A stretch of 64,000 nt of DNA from Neurospora intermedia (Eukaryota > Ascomycota > Sordariomycetes > Sordariales > Sordariaceae): the NCBI GenBank assembly GCA_037102815.1, contig BTPP01000003.1:3720001-3784000 (forward strand). The letters run 5' to 3'. The position numbers were made by a program, and so were the translations under genes. Under the pieces are notes generated by a model, which worked only from the letters and a program-made list of their open reading frames with translations, was not told the DNA's origin and ran no database searches. Below are positions 48,066-57,736 of the stretch, in pieces. Every line of letters begins with the position of its first letter. Position 1 is the first letter of the stretch.

Positions 48066-48272
48066 TACAGTAATGTGCCCTGTTAATGCAAGGCCCCCCT
48101 TATGCAAACACATACAAACTGGCCCATTAGATGCAAACGATTTCTGTGCCCGGATTCCCAGTTTTGTATGTGAGTGAGGTACCTCTTAATGCAAAAGCCC
48201 CCTTAATGCAAAAGATTTGAGCCGTCCCCCATAGTACCGGAATTAGTTGCATTAACAGGGCACATTACTGTA
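48066..48272. mobile_element. MITE-2, 207 bp, perfect 26-bp terminal inverted repeats
   Basis: 48066-48091 (TACAGTAATGTGCCCTGTTA...) is an exact reverse complement of 48247-48272, with TA at each end. Its TIR matches that of the 10144 element at 21 of 24 positions, and both carry an internal TGCCCGGATT word and repeated TTAATGCAA/TAAATGC words, so they are one family. No coding capacity. Confidence 0.9.
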
Positions 48273-49619
48273 ACATCCTTGGTTTTCCGTTCGGTCGCCG
48301 GGTCCGGTTTGAGCTGCCTCCGAACGACTTGGTGGGTGAGGGGTTGGTCGGACGCCGTGGAATTGCAAGCGGCGTCGGGTAATGGCCGTGCCCGGCTCGG
48401 TGAAATTGGTTGGTTTGTGTTTGTTGTGGGTTTCTTAAACCGTGCGGCAATTGATCAATGAAATGAGTGCGTTCGCGGTCGTATTGAACAAAAAGGAGAA
48501 AGGGGTTACGAGTTCATGTGCATGTGTACTCCGCATTTCGGAAGCCACCATCCGTTACTTTGTTTCACTGGACTTCCATCCGGGGTAATCAAGGTGCCAT
48601 CTCTGTGACAGGAGGGGCCGCGCGCCGGCTAATGGTGCGTCCCAGTCTTTGAGCTGTCCATCTAGAACCGATGGATGGTTTCCCTTCGTTTCAAAGAGAC
48701 GTCCCGGCTGCCAGAAGCTCGGCGTTCATGTTGAGTGGTCCGAGGGAAACAAAGGACGGGCGGGAATAGTCTCATCAAGACGCGTCACGGCTAACCTTGG
48801 GAACCCACACTCTAATTTGAGGCTTGCAGCGATATGGCAGCTTTGGGAGATATTGCCCGCGATGAGGTCTGGAGCTTCACGGAAGCTGCGGCGTTATCAA
48901 CAAAAGATGTCGTGGGCTTTTGATGATTGCCGCAATGCCCAACTGAAGTATTGGAAAAGATGGTCGGGCGATCAGATGGCGACAGCTGTTTACCGAATCT
49001 GCACTATTTCATGCATTGCTAGGTGGTTCCTATCAACGCCCAGCAATGACACGCATGCAAGTTTTGTCGGTGTGACTGTCAAACTGATGATGTTCGGTAC
49101 AAATCTGGTGATGAGTAACAGCGGTTCGTCAAAAAGGTGCCTATCGCCGGGTCCGCTCTTGCAGCTGTCTCCATCGTGGCTTGTCCCTTCTGCGGGCCTT
49201 CAGTTGTACGAAGATGATGCGAAGTGCGAACTTAGCTCTACCGTATCTCACCTCAGCGCACCCACCGTCGGATGCTTCAAGTGAGAAGGACAAATCGAGC
49301 TCCTTACGATGTCGGTCCCCGCCCGCCCGGCGATTCCGCGTCTTCCAACAATGAGGCCCCCCGGGTATGATCAACAGCAGGACCGGAGGGGCGCTTGTGT
49401 CAAAGGGAAATCCCAAGGGCCGACGCTAAGGTTCGAGCTTCAGAGGGGTTTGAGGAGCCCAGGGGCTCGAGGATGGAACTTCACCAACTTTGGCCCTGCG
49501 CTTGCGTCTTCTTACCCCTGGCTGCGCATTGCCAGCACTGACTGGCATGAGCCGCCCCACTAGCGTGCTTCTCGGCGATTCCCTGTTTTGGCATCTGGAG
49601 CCTCGATGCGACCTTCCAG
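48273..49619. other. Intergenic region
   Basis: Between MITE-2 and the inverted-repeat structure. No recognisable gene, although a 211-codon motif-free frame spans 48649-49284 on the plus strand. Confidence 0.4.
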
Positions 49620-50095
49620 CTAAATCGACTGCCCCCCCAATCTTTTTCGACTGTCTTTAACCGCTTTTGGTAAGCAGTCAATAAGGCAGCCCCCCCCCCC
49701 CCCCCCCCCCCCCCCTCCTACCCGCTGATAAACATCAGATCAAAACCTTTGCAACAGGCAACCACACGCAGTACCTCTACCTTCTTGAGGTCGCTCTATC
49801 TAAGAAGGGATTTGATTATCCAGCTTGGAAGTATTTACACCACTCTATATTATTATTAATCTAAATACCAAGCCTCTCTCGTATATTGTACTTATATAGC
49901 TAGTAAGTAAATCTTAGGCATCACATGTGTACAGCTATGTAGGTACATATCTGTGGCTAGGTTTCTTTATACTCTACTGCAGGTGTTTTAGCGGGGATCG
50001 ACATCGCTAAGAAACTTGGCAAGAGATGCCTCCTTGACTGCCTACCAAAAGCGGTTAGAGACAGTCGAAAAAGATTGGGGGGGCAGTCGATTTAG
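49620..50095. repeat. 69-bp inverted repeat pair with poly-C run between
   Basis: Arms 49620-49688 and 50027-50095 are inverted copies matching at about 65 of 69 positions. Weaker similarity continues about 18 bp outward on both sides. The roughly 340-bp interior starts with an unbroken C-run of over 30 bases (about 49691-49725) and then becomes AT-rich. Both arms, read inward, share the peptide frame TAYQKRLETVEKDWGGSRFS. No target duplication could be identified. It could be a MITE-like element or a captured fragment; family unknown. Confidence 0.75.
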
Positions 50096-50457
50096 TCGGA
50101 AGGCGATGCGAGGGCCAAGAGGGGCGCCGCAATGTTTCGTCAATCTGGGCGGCGGTGTGGCCAATCAGACGAAGGAAGGGCGCCAGTTGCGTGCTGCTTT
50201 GGACGAATAGACACGAATAAGGTCCGTGCTGCCTGAGGCATGAGCCCCCTTTCTGGAAACCGTGTCCAGAAGATAAAAGCAGCCTGGCCTCCCACCCCTC
50301 ACCCAGACTCGCCATCGTTCCCCCCCAGTTTGTTCAAACAAGAGATCTGTCCTTTTCACCACACAACCAACCAGCTTCCATCCTCGACCTCTTCCCGCTA
50401 GGCTCCCCCTTTGGCGTCTTGGACTATCCTGGTGCCTAGTGTACTGACTACGCGTGG

Positions 50458-50487
50458 ATGGAGTCAACCTTACCCGCGATGCATTAA
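50458..50487 (+). promoter_or_regulatory. Upstream ORF in the hac1 leader
   Basis: ATG 50458 opens MESTLPAMH and stops at TAA 50485, about 200 nt before the hac1 ATG. HAC1-type mRNAs of filamentous fungi are known to carry inhibitory leader uORFs. Whether this one is in the transcript is not visible from DNA. Confidence 0.5.
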
Positions 50488-50684
50488 GCTTAACAAATAC
50501 TCCATTCTCTGACGTTTCGAGTATTGGGGAATTAGGCAGGCACCTCTTTACTGTCAGCGAACATATACGCACTAGTTCATTGTTTGCAGTCAACATCATT
50601 CTTTACCAGCGCCAACACCAGTGACTGCCACAGCTTTCAATCAGCAAACATCAAGTCCTCCTACCGTGGACGCCGATACCCATC

Positions 50685-52098
50685 ATGGATTCCTGGGCCG
50701 CCCACTCTCCCTCGCCGGCCAACCTCAAATTCGAGAACCCGGCCGAGTCTCTCCTCGCCACTCCTGGCGAGATCTTTCCCGAAGTCTTCGGCTCTGACCG
50801 CGCGACATCAGCAACCCCATCGCTCGACGTCATGTCACCGGTTTCCTTGGCAGACGACGTCGACCTCACGGCTCTTGCTACTCTCACAGTTCCTCAGATC
50901 CCACCACGCTCGACGCCCGCTTCGACACCGGCGCCAGAGACTGAGAAGAAGCCTGTCAAGAAGAGGAAGTCGTGGGGTCAAGTCCTGCCAGAGCCCAAGA
51001 CTAACCTCCCACCAAGGTACGTTACACATTACTAACACCTTCAGACCCTTGTCTGCTCCTTTGCTAACCTCCCAACAGGAAACGTGCCAAGACCGAGGAC
51101 GAGAAGGAACAACGTCGCGTCGAACGCGTTCTCCGCAACCGCAGAGCCGCCCAGTCTTCACGAGAGCGCAAGAGACTCGAAGTCGAGGGTTTGGAACGAC
51201 GCAACAAGGAGCTTGAGACTCTCCTCATGCAAGCTCAACAGATCAACCAGACTCTCCTCCAGGCACTCCGTGAAAATGGTGTTGCTCCTACGATTGCCAC
51301 ACGACCGGCATCCTTCGATGGTCTCAACCCTACCCCAGTCACCTTCTCACAAGAGCTGTTCAGCTCACAAGATGGCCACAACTTGTCAAAGCACGACTCC
51401 TCTCTCGAGCAACTGTTCCCTACAATCAAGACCGAAGAGACCGTCAACCCAGCTTCTCTTTCTCCCGTATTGAACCCTATCCCCGAGATGGAGGAGGAGG
51501 ATGTCGAGAAGGAGCAATCGACGGCTGCCCAACCTGTGGCGGATATTACCTCCACTGCGACTGTGGACACTTCCCCCGATGCGACACAACATCCTGCTGT
51601 GGTGTTGTGTGATGACCTGCAGTGTCGGTCGGCGGAAGTGCCACGCTCCAAGTGCCTGGCAGTGTCCCAGCAGTCTCAGCCCCCGTCGCTGGATCCTCTC
51701 TCTCTGCTGCTCCTCTCGGCCTCGGCAATTTCATGGATGATCTCGTTCTCTCAAAGACCTTTGATGCTGATCGCTACATCTATGAAACGGAATTTTTCTC
51801 TTCCCCCAGCCCCAGCAATTTTGATGAGTATAGTATGGCTGGTGACGACACCGAAACCCTCCACTTCCCGGCAAACCCCGAGAACTTCTTCGACGAATTC
51901 ATCAACCCCGACGTCTCAAATGCCGCAAACAGCAACGAGCAGCAGCCGCAGCAACAATCCGGATTCTGCGCAACCACGAACGCGTCAGTCCACAACCTTA
52001 CGTATCCGAACGCTTCGGAAGATCCTTACCAGCAGCCCCATACTGGCGCGTCCCTTAATGGATGCGACGATGGAGGTATTGCGGTGGGTTGTATCTGA
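50685..52098 (+). CDS. hac1: HAC1/HacA bZIP regulator of the unfolded protein response
   Basis: Conventional exons 50685-51016 and 51079 on (intron 51017-51078, GTACGT donor, CCCAACAG acceptor). The protein has a Ser/Pro-rich N-terminus, KKRKSWGQVLPEPKTNLPPRK (the HacA KRKSWGQ(V/E)LPxPKTNLPPRKR hallmark), then basic region RRVERVLRNRRAAQSSRERKR and leucine zipper. Without further splicing the frame runs to 52492 (581 residues). Removing 23 nt, 51597-51619, shifts into a frame ending at 52098 (442 residues) with an acidic, aromatic C-terminus (FMDDLVLSKTFDADRYIYET) typical of the induced activator. That segment is bounded by two CNGCNGN loops on stems, the IRE1 target design. The listed end is for the spliced form. 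It acts in the nucleus on chaperone and secretion genes. Confidence 0.92.
51597..51619 (+). promoter_or_regulatory. Predicted 23-nt IRE1-dependent unconventional intron
   Basis: The 5' site is loop CTGCTGT (51594-51600) closed by ACAACATC and GGTGTTGT (8 pairs, one G-U). The 3' site is loop CTGCAGT (51617-51623) closed by GAC/GTC and further imperfect pairs. Cutting after the third loop base in both removes 51597-51619. The size (2 mod 3) is exactly what moves the bZIP frame into the 51620-52098 frame. Confidence 0.8.
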
Positions 52099-53347
52099 AG
52101 GGCGCACGGTGCCACAGGTTTTGGGAGAGGACGGTTCGGCGGCGGCGACAGCTAACGGAAAGGAGCAGCGAGCGCAGCCACGTACTGGATTGCTGGCATT
52201 TTGGCCCAAGGGCGCCATGTTGCCATCGAAGGAAGTTCTACTCACCTTGATGTGGGTTCTGAGGGTGGAAGAGCGGAAGATGAGAGTCCGCGCAGAACTC
52301 AGGGGCTCCTCCTCGAAACTCTGTGGGTCAACCGGTGTCCCGTCATCGACGATACACACACCAACCACGACTGATAATAACAAACTTCAACAACAATACA
52401 AGTTGAAGGTAATACCAAAACGGAAGCTGAAGGCTGGGCCTTGTGGCTTCCTCAAACCTCACCTCGACACAGAGCGTCGAAGGATGTCTTGATGACTTTT
52501 CTTTTTTTTCTTTTTCCTTTTTGAAAACACAATTTTGTATGACGTATATCTTTACTACTATTACCCGGGGCATTTGGCCAAACCCAGAAGGGGCCAATTT
52601 AGGGTTTACGGGGCTTAGGCTGTGGGCGTTCTATGTGTGTTAGCGAGTGATTACCAGTGGCTTCATTGAAACAAATTGAACACGAACGTTCCACTCTGTT
52701 TCATATCATGATCTTTTTCAGGTCCCAACGTGTGATTCTTGCGTAAATGCAATTGCTGCAGTTAATTATTGGAAATCCCTTGATGAACGTAAACAGCAAT
52801 TTGCTGAAGAGAGGTATGATGAACAGACGGCAAGTTGGTGTTGATGACTGAATCCTGGACAGGAGTGGGAAATAGTGGCAAACCCGAATCCTTTTTCCGC
52901 CCCCTTGGTTATCGACACAGCGGATTTGGCGTCTACAGCCTCACGCATGTCGGCGCAGAAACTATCACGGTGCGTCAAGACGAGCTGTCGTGTTCATCCC
53001 ACCTTGGTTTTAAGGTCAGAATGTTTCCCTGTGCAAAAATATCGCTCTCTGTGTTGGCTATGGTCTATCAAGACTTGTTGCATTCCACGAACAGAGTGAT
53101 ATCCGCAATATAGCAGGCAACACATCTGGCACAATTCAGACAAGCGAGGTGAACAAATACCCCATACCAACATGATGATAATTGACGTTCGGACTAGCCC
53201 GGAAAATACACAAAAGCAGATACAAAATGCTCGTGATGCCATCCATACGCGCGCACGCAATCGCTTTTCAAGAGTTACCAACCAATCAACTAACCACCCA
53301 AATAGACCCCTTACATACAGACAAACATACATACATGACTCATCAAA
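52099..53347. other. hac1 3' region and intergenic sequence
   Basis: Up to 52492 this is the long C-terminal reading frame of the unspliced hac1 message (or 3' UTR of the spliced one). A T-rich tract follows at 52498-52525. Nothing else recognised before the SKI2 stop. Confidence 0.55.
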
Positions 53348-56300
53348 TCACATGTACAAACTAGCCACGGCCGTGATATCCCTCTTGATCAACTCCTGTG
53401 TCGTCGCCATCTTCTGATACAGCTCCGGATCACCAATGATTCTCGCCGCATTCTTCACTTCCCTACACGTCTCATCCAGACGCGAAATGGTCCTGACAAT
53501 GGTGCCCTCCAGCACGTCCGTCAGATTCGTGATATTCTTGAAGCTCATGCCTCTGGCCCACTCGTACACGACCTCCATCAGCCCGAACCGGGGCTTGCTT
53601 GCGAAATCGGACCCTTCGTCCGACGAGAGGATCACCTGGTGCAGCGTCTGCACGGCGTTGACTTTTTCTGACAGCTCGATGATCGTTTTTTGCCCGCGCT
53701 CGAGGTTGGACGTCAAGTTGGGGACCATGTCTGTTTTCTCCTGGAAGACAAAGGCGGAGAGCAAAGCGGCGATCTCAGCGGGCTCGTAATCGGCGAGCAC
53801 GTTTTCGAGGATCAACTCTGTGAGAACGAGCTCGTCGCCCGAGTGGATCTCGCAGGCGACTTTGCCCTTGAGCTGAATGCGGCTGGCGTCGTCGATGAAG
53901 GAGAGGTCCTTGAGGACTTGGATGCGCTGCTCGTAGTCCGGGAGGAGCTGTAGGTTTTGGTTGGAGAGGGACTGGCGCAGCTCGTCGATTTTGGTCTTGA
54001 TCAGCCACTGGTCGTGGCACATGGCGTAGTGCTTGAGGAAGAGATCGCAGTCGACGGCGGGGGACTTTGTGCACTTGATTTCGGCCTCGCGCCGGCGCGT
54101 GATGATCTCGTGGATGGAGAGGGATTTGATGCGGCTGAGGTCCATCTCGTCCCAGATGGGCGCGGACCAGGATTTACAAATCTGGTGGAGTGCTTCCTTC
54201 GCTTTGGTGTAACCATCGCCACCTTCAAAGAGTTCGGGAACGATGTTCTTGGTGATATGCTTGGTGAGACAAACGACGTCGCTGAGAGGGATGTGAACGG
54301 TCTTGGTGTAGATGTTTTTCTTGTGTGCCGGCAAGGGAGTGAACCATTTGGCCAGAGTCGGGGTGAATGGCAGGAGATCGGTATCGTTGCGAAGGTCCCT
54401 GCCGGTCTTGATCTCAAGAACATGCAGTGTCGGGTTAGCAGCGGTGCCCGCCTTGCTTGGTCCCTCGGCAAGCAGGATTCCGGGGGTCCTGACGCCCTCC
54501 TTCATATAAACGATAAGTCGACCAGGTGTGAACAGCTTACGCCCGACCGGAATGGCCAGTAGGGCGCGATAGAGCTCCTCTGTGGCTACCTTGAAATCCT
54601 CCCCTGCTTGATGGCACTCATCCATGTGAACGTCGCAGATAGGGCACGAGTCCCTCTTGATTTTGGCCAGATCGGCCTCGGAAAGCTTGACTGCCTTTTC
54701 ATGCTCCGGAAGAAGTTGCTGAGTAGCATGCTCCGAGAAGGAACGCTTAATCATCTCCTCTATCTTTAAAGCTTCAACACGGAGAAGATTGAGGATCATG
54801 TTGTAAGTCAAACGGAACTGCGAACGAAGCTTGCTCGGCTCGCCAAGGATCATCTGCCTGAGATCGGTAACCGGCGGGGCCTCGTCTCCGCCAGGCGGTA
54901 CAATGATGACAGAGCCGACTGTATCGAGACCACGTCTTCCAGCGCGACCAGCCATCTGAGTGTACTCGCCAGGCAGGAGGTTGCGAAACTGGTGACCATC
55001 ATGCTTTCTATAGCCAGAAAAGACGACCGTCCTGGTCGGCAGGTTCAAGCCCATCGCAAAGGTCTCGGTGGCAAAGAGAACCTTGACCAGAGTCTCCGCA
55101 AACAAGATCTCAACCATCTCCTTCACAATGGGTAGCAAGCCACCGTGATGAACAGCAATACCTCTTGACAGAAGCTCGCGCAGCCGAATGATCTGCGGCA
55201 ACACTCGGTCTTCGGGCTTCAACCGAGCAATCGACCTTTCAATGATCATATGAATGTGGCTCTTCTCCTGCGCAGTACAAAAGTCTTGGTTGCTGAGTGC
55301 ATCGGCGTTCTCTTCACATCTCTTCTTGGAGAAGACGAAGATGCAAGCCGGTAGCAAATTATCCTTCTTCAAGAACTGCACAAGGTGGACCCACAGGTTC
55401 TTGTCCTGAGCAGCAGACGTGAAGCCTCCTGGCCGACCTGTCCGGCCCATATGTCCGGGAGTGTGGCTTGCACGCGGTGGGCCACCCCGTCCACGTTGCT
55501 GGCCACCTCCTCTCGCACCTCCTCGTGGTTGATTCGCACCCCTTTGCGCACCCCCACGACCTCGTTGGTTACCACCGCCCCGCGCTGGTCCTGTTGAGGC
55601 CTCGATGGCCTTGGGCGGCTTGTCCTTGCCTTGTATAGCAAGATTGGCTTCCTTCCAGCCGGTTTCGATGAACTTCTTCTCGGAGTCTACAATCTTGTGG
55701 ATCTTTTTGCCAGCCCAAAGGTAGTGTTCCAAGGGAACAGGTCTCTTGGGCGTCGAGATGACATAGATGTCCTTTTGCTTCGTCCGACCCACCCAAGAGG
55801 CGAACTCGTAAGTGTTGGGGACCGTCGCAGATAGCAAGATGAGCGAAACGTGCTCAGGCAGCATGATGATAACCTCTTCCCAGACTACTCCACGTTCGTA
55901 GTCGTTTACATAGTGTACCTCGTCGAAGATGACAAACTCTACATCGCGAATGAGATCCGCTCCGCGGTAGAGCATACTCCGAAGAATTTCCGTCGTCATA
56001 ATTAGGCAACTGGCTTCGGGGTTGATCTGCACATCGCCGGTCAAAATACCAACCTCGTCAAAGGTCTGCCTGAAGTCTCTGAACTTTTGGTTACTCAGCG
56101 CCTTAATAGGGGATGTGTAGATAGCTTTGGTCATGTGCTTAGCAGCCAGTGCGATAGCGTACTCGGCGACCACCGTCTTTCCGGCTGATGTGTGTGCCGC
56201 AACGAATACCGAATCGCCATTTTCAAGGTGATAAACGGCCTCCTTCTGGAACGTATCCAGCTCGAAAGGCCACTCCCTTGCCATGTCGGGTACCAACTCC

Positions 56301-57232
56301 CTAAAGTTGGGTATCTCCCGCCTAATGTCGACCATGTGTGCCCACTCCCGACCAGCTTTTCTAGCGCTGGACGCGGCCAGTGTGCCACGAGGTTCGAGGG
56401 CAGGAAATTCGACAGGCAATATGGCGTCGATATCTTCCAAGTCGTCTTGGCTATCTTCACTCTCTTCCCTCTTGACACCGTTGACCTCGTCCCTCTCGCC
56501 CTCGCCGTCGGGAGCGTCCTCAGGCTCTTGTCCAAGGACATCTTCTACTTCCTTGGCCTGTTTTTCGCTCTCCGCATCTGCTGTCTTCTTTCTCTTGCTC
56601 ATGTCGATACCGCGCGACAATCCTGGTGCGACTTCAAGAAGACCACCTTCAGCGAGAGTGATGACCCTTTCCAGCTTCTTTTTGCTCTCTCCTTCGTCCA
56701 AAGCGGCGTCCTTTCTTAGTTGATCCTCTAATGCGGCAGCAGACTCGATTCCGTCTAGACCACCTGGGGCGAAGGGAAAGAAGCCAGCCCCGCCGCGCAC
56801 AAACTCGGACTTGCTGGCTGGCTTTCGCATCATGGATGTACTCGTCTTGGCAGTGGCATGCGAGGCTGGCACGGTGACGTTGCGATATCCGGTAACGCGA
56901 CCCTCGAGGCCATGACGCTGGAAGCGAGTGACGGTACGTGTTTGTGTGGGAGCGATGCGGAAGAGCAGGGAGTGGTCGACGGGTGTGTCCCAGCGTTGCT
57001 GGAGGCGGTTCAGCCATTCTGTCGAGAAAGTCGTGGATGGCGTCAAGTACTTTTTCTCAAGTTCGACGCGATGCGCTTCGGGGTCGGTGGCTTCGCCGTG
57101 TCGCAACTCGCTCGGTGGGATCCGTTCGAAGAGGATGTCGTCGATGGGGTCAAAGGAGGGAGTGCCATCGCCATTCTCGGCATCGTCGTCGAAATGCAGC
57201 TTCGCCATGGCTTCGTTGAGGTCGTACGCCAT
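53348..57232 (-). CDS. SKI2: SKI2-type DExH RNA helicase (SKI complex / cytoplasmic exosome)
   Basis: Single exon, 1294 residues, ATG at 57232. The helicase should unwind RNA and feed it to the cytoplasmic exosome, with Ski3 and Ski8, in 3'-5' mRNA decay and surveillance. N-terminal Ski-complex-binding region (FSTEWLNRLQQRWDTPVDHS), then Walker A AAHTSAGKTVVAEYA (about residue 345), DEVH (about 438) and SATVPNTYEFASWVGR. RecA2 contains VHHGGLLPIVKE, LFATETFAMGLN and QMAGRAGRRGLDTVG (about 765). Then an arch-type insertion with CPICDVHMDEC, and a C-terminal DSHCT domain ending AVASLYM. Between RecA1 and RecA2 (about residues 549-600) lies an RGG-rich insert. Mtr4 is the main alternative, but the N-terminal region and linker favour Ski2. 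Confidence 0.92.
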   Translation of the reverse strand: MAYDLNEAMAKLHFDDDAENGDGTPSFDPIDDILFERIPPSELRHGEATDPEAHRVELEKKYLTPSTTFSTEWLNRLQQRWDTPVDHSLLFRIAPTQTRTVTRFQRHGLEGRVTGYRNVTVPASHATAKTSTSMMRKPASKSEFVRGGAGFFPFAPGGLDGIESAAALEDQLRKDAALDEGESKKKLERVITLAEGGLLEVAPGLSRGIDMSKRKKTADAESEKQAKEVEDVLGQEPEDAPDGEGERDEVNGVKREESEDSQDDLEDIDAILPVEFPALEPRGTLAASSARKAGREWAHMVDIRREIPNFRELVPDMAREWPFELDTFQKEAVYHLENGDSVFVAAHTSAGKTVVAEYAIALAAKHMTKAIYTSPIKALSNQKFRDFRQTFDEVGILTGDVQINPEASCLIMTTEILRSMLYRGADLIRDVEFVIFDEVHYVNDYERGVVWEEVIIMLPEHVSLILLSATVPNTYEFASWVGRTKQKDIYVISTPKRPVPLEHYLWAGKKIHKIVDSEKKFIETGWKEANLAIQGKDKPPKAIEASTGPARGGGNQRGRGGAQRGANQPRGGARGGGQQRGRGGPPRASHTPGHMGRTGRPGGFTSAAQDKNLWVHLVQFLKKDNLLPACIFVFSKKRCEENADALSNQDFCTAQEKSHIHMIIERSIARLKPEDRVLPQIIRLRELLSRGIAVHHGGLLPIVKEMVEILFAETLVKVLFATETFAMGLNLPTRTVVFSGYRKHDGHQFRNLLPGEYTQMAGRAGRRGLDTVGSVIIVPPGGDEAPPVTDLRQMILGEPSKLRSQFRLTYNMILNLLRVEALKIEEMIKRSFSEHATQQLLPEHEKAVKLSEADLAKIKRDSCPICDVHMDECHQAGEDFKVATEELYRALLAIPVGRKLFTPGRLIVYMKEGVRTPGILLAEGPSKAGTAANPTLHVLEIKTGRDLRNDTDLLPFTPTLAKWFTPLPAHKKNIYTKTVHIPLSDVVCLTKHITKNIVPELFEGGDGYTKAKEALHQICKSWSAPIWDEMDLSRIKSLSIHEIITRRREAEIKCTKSPAVDCDLFLKHYAMCHDQWLIKTKIDELRQSLSNQNLQLLPDYEQRIQVLKDLSFIDDASRIQLKGKVACEIHSGDELVLTELILENVLADYEPAEIAALLSAFVFQEKTDMVPNLTSNLERGQKTIIELSEKVNAVQTLHQVILSSDEGSDFASKPRFGLMEVVYEWARGMSFKNITNLTDVLEGTIVRTISRLDETCREVKNAARIIGDPELYQKMATTQELIKRDITAVASLYM

Positions 57233-57736
57233 CTTGGGCTGTACGCGTGTGCCAGATGCGAGTGTTCAAATATCCGTGGCAAAGAGAAAAAGGCTAAGGT
57301 TGCAAGGCACTAATGATGGCACCTGATGTGCCGTTTGTATCCCAAATCACACTGGCACTTGGGATGTTGTGTTGAAGTGGGGGACGAACAGAAGAATGGA
57401 TGATGACGGATGCTATAGATGCTCTGTCACTAACTCGCCCCACCACAATCATATTGTGGGGTTAAAACCAAGGGAATCTAGGCACTACGCTGACGCCAAA
57501 CCTGCAACTGCCCTGATCTGTTTTTCAGAACCTCAGGGGTTATGTTTACACATTGATTTCATTACGCGGGTTAGGGTTAAGTTAGCCCGCCGAACCATGC
57601 ATGAAGAGCCTATTCAGCCAATAGTTCTACTCTACTGTACTGCACATCGTTATCATCACGTCGTTAGATACGATCCCAGGACTATTGCGACGGTCCGCTA
57701 TTGGGCCTGAAAGGATAGGGCTGCTTTAGGTTCTCT
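57233..57736. other. Intergenic region
   Basis: Between the start of SKI2 and the 3' end of CSM3. Nothing recognised. Confidence 0.5.

Noticed and set aside
48649-49284. 211-codon plus-strand frame
   Set aside because: No recognisable motif and codon pattern unlike the real genes here; could be a diverged gene but I cannot support it.
51633-51671. Alternative IRE1 sites CGGCGGA and CAGCAGT (38-nt intron) in hac1
   Set aside because: The frame shift would also work, but neither loop is closed by a convincing stem, whereas the 51594 loop has an 8-bp stem and the 51617 loop a shorter one.
53436-57326. Plus-strand frames of 80-200 codons opposite SKI2
   Set aside because: Antisense shadows of a long, GC-rich coding region; no motifs of their own.
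57567-57580. TTAGGGTTAA, telomere-like word
   Set aside because: Only one and a half repeat units; expected by chance and not evidence for a telomere remnant.
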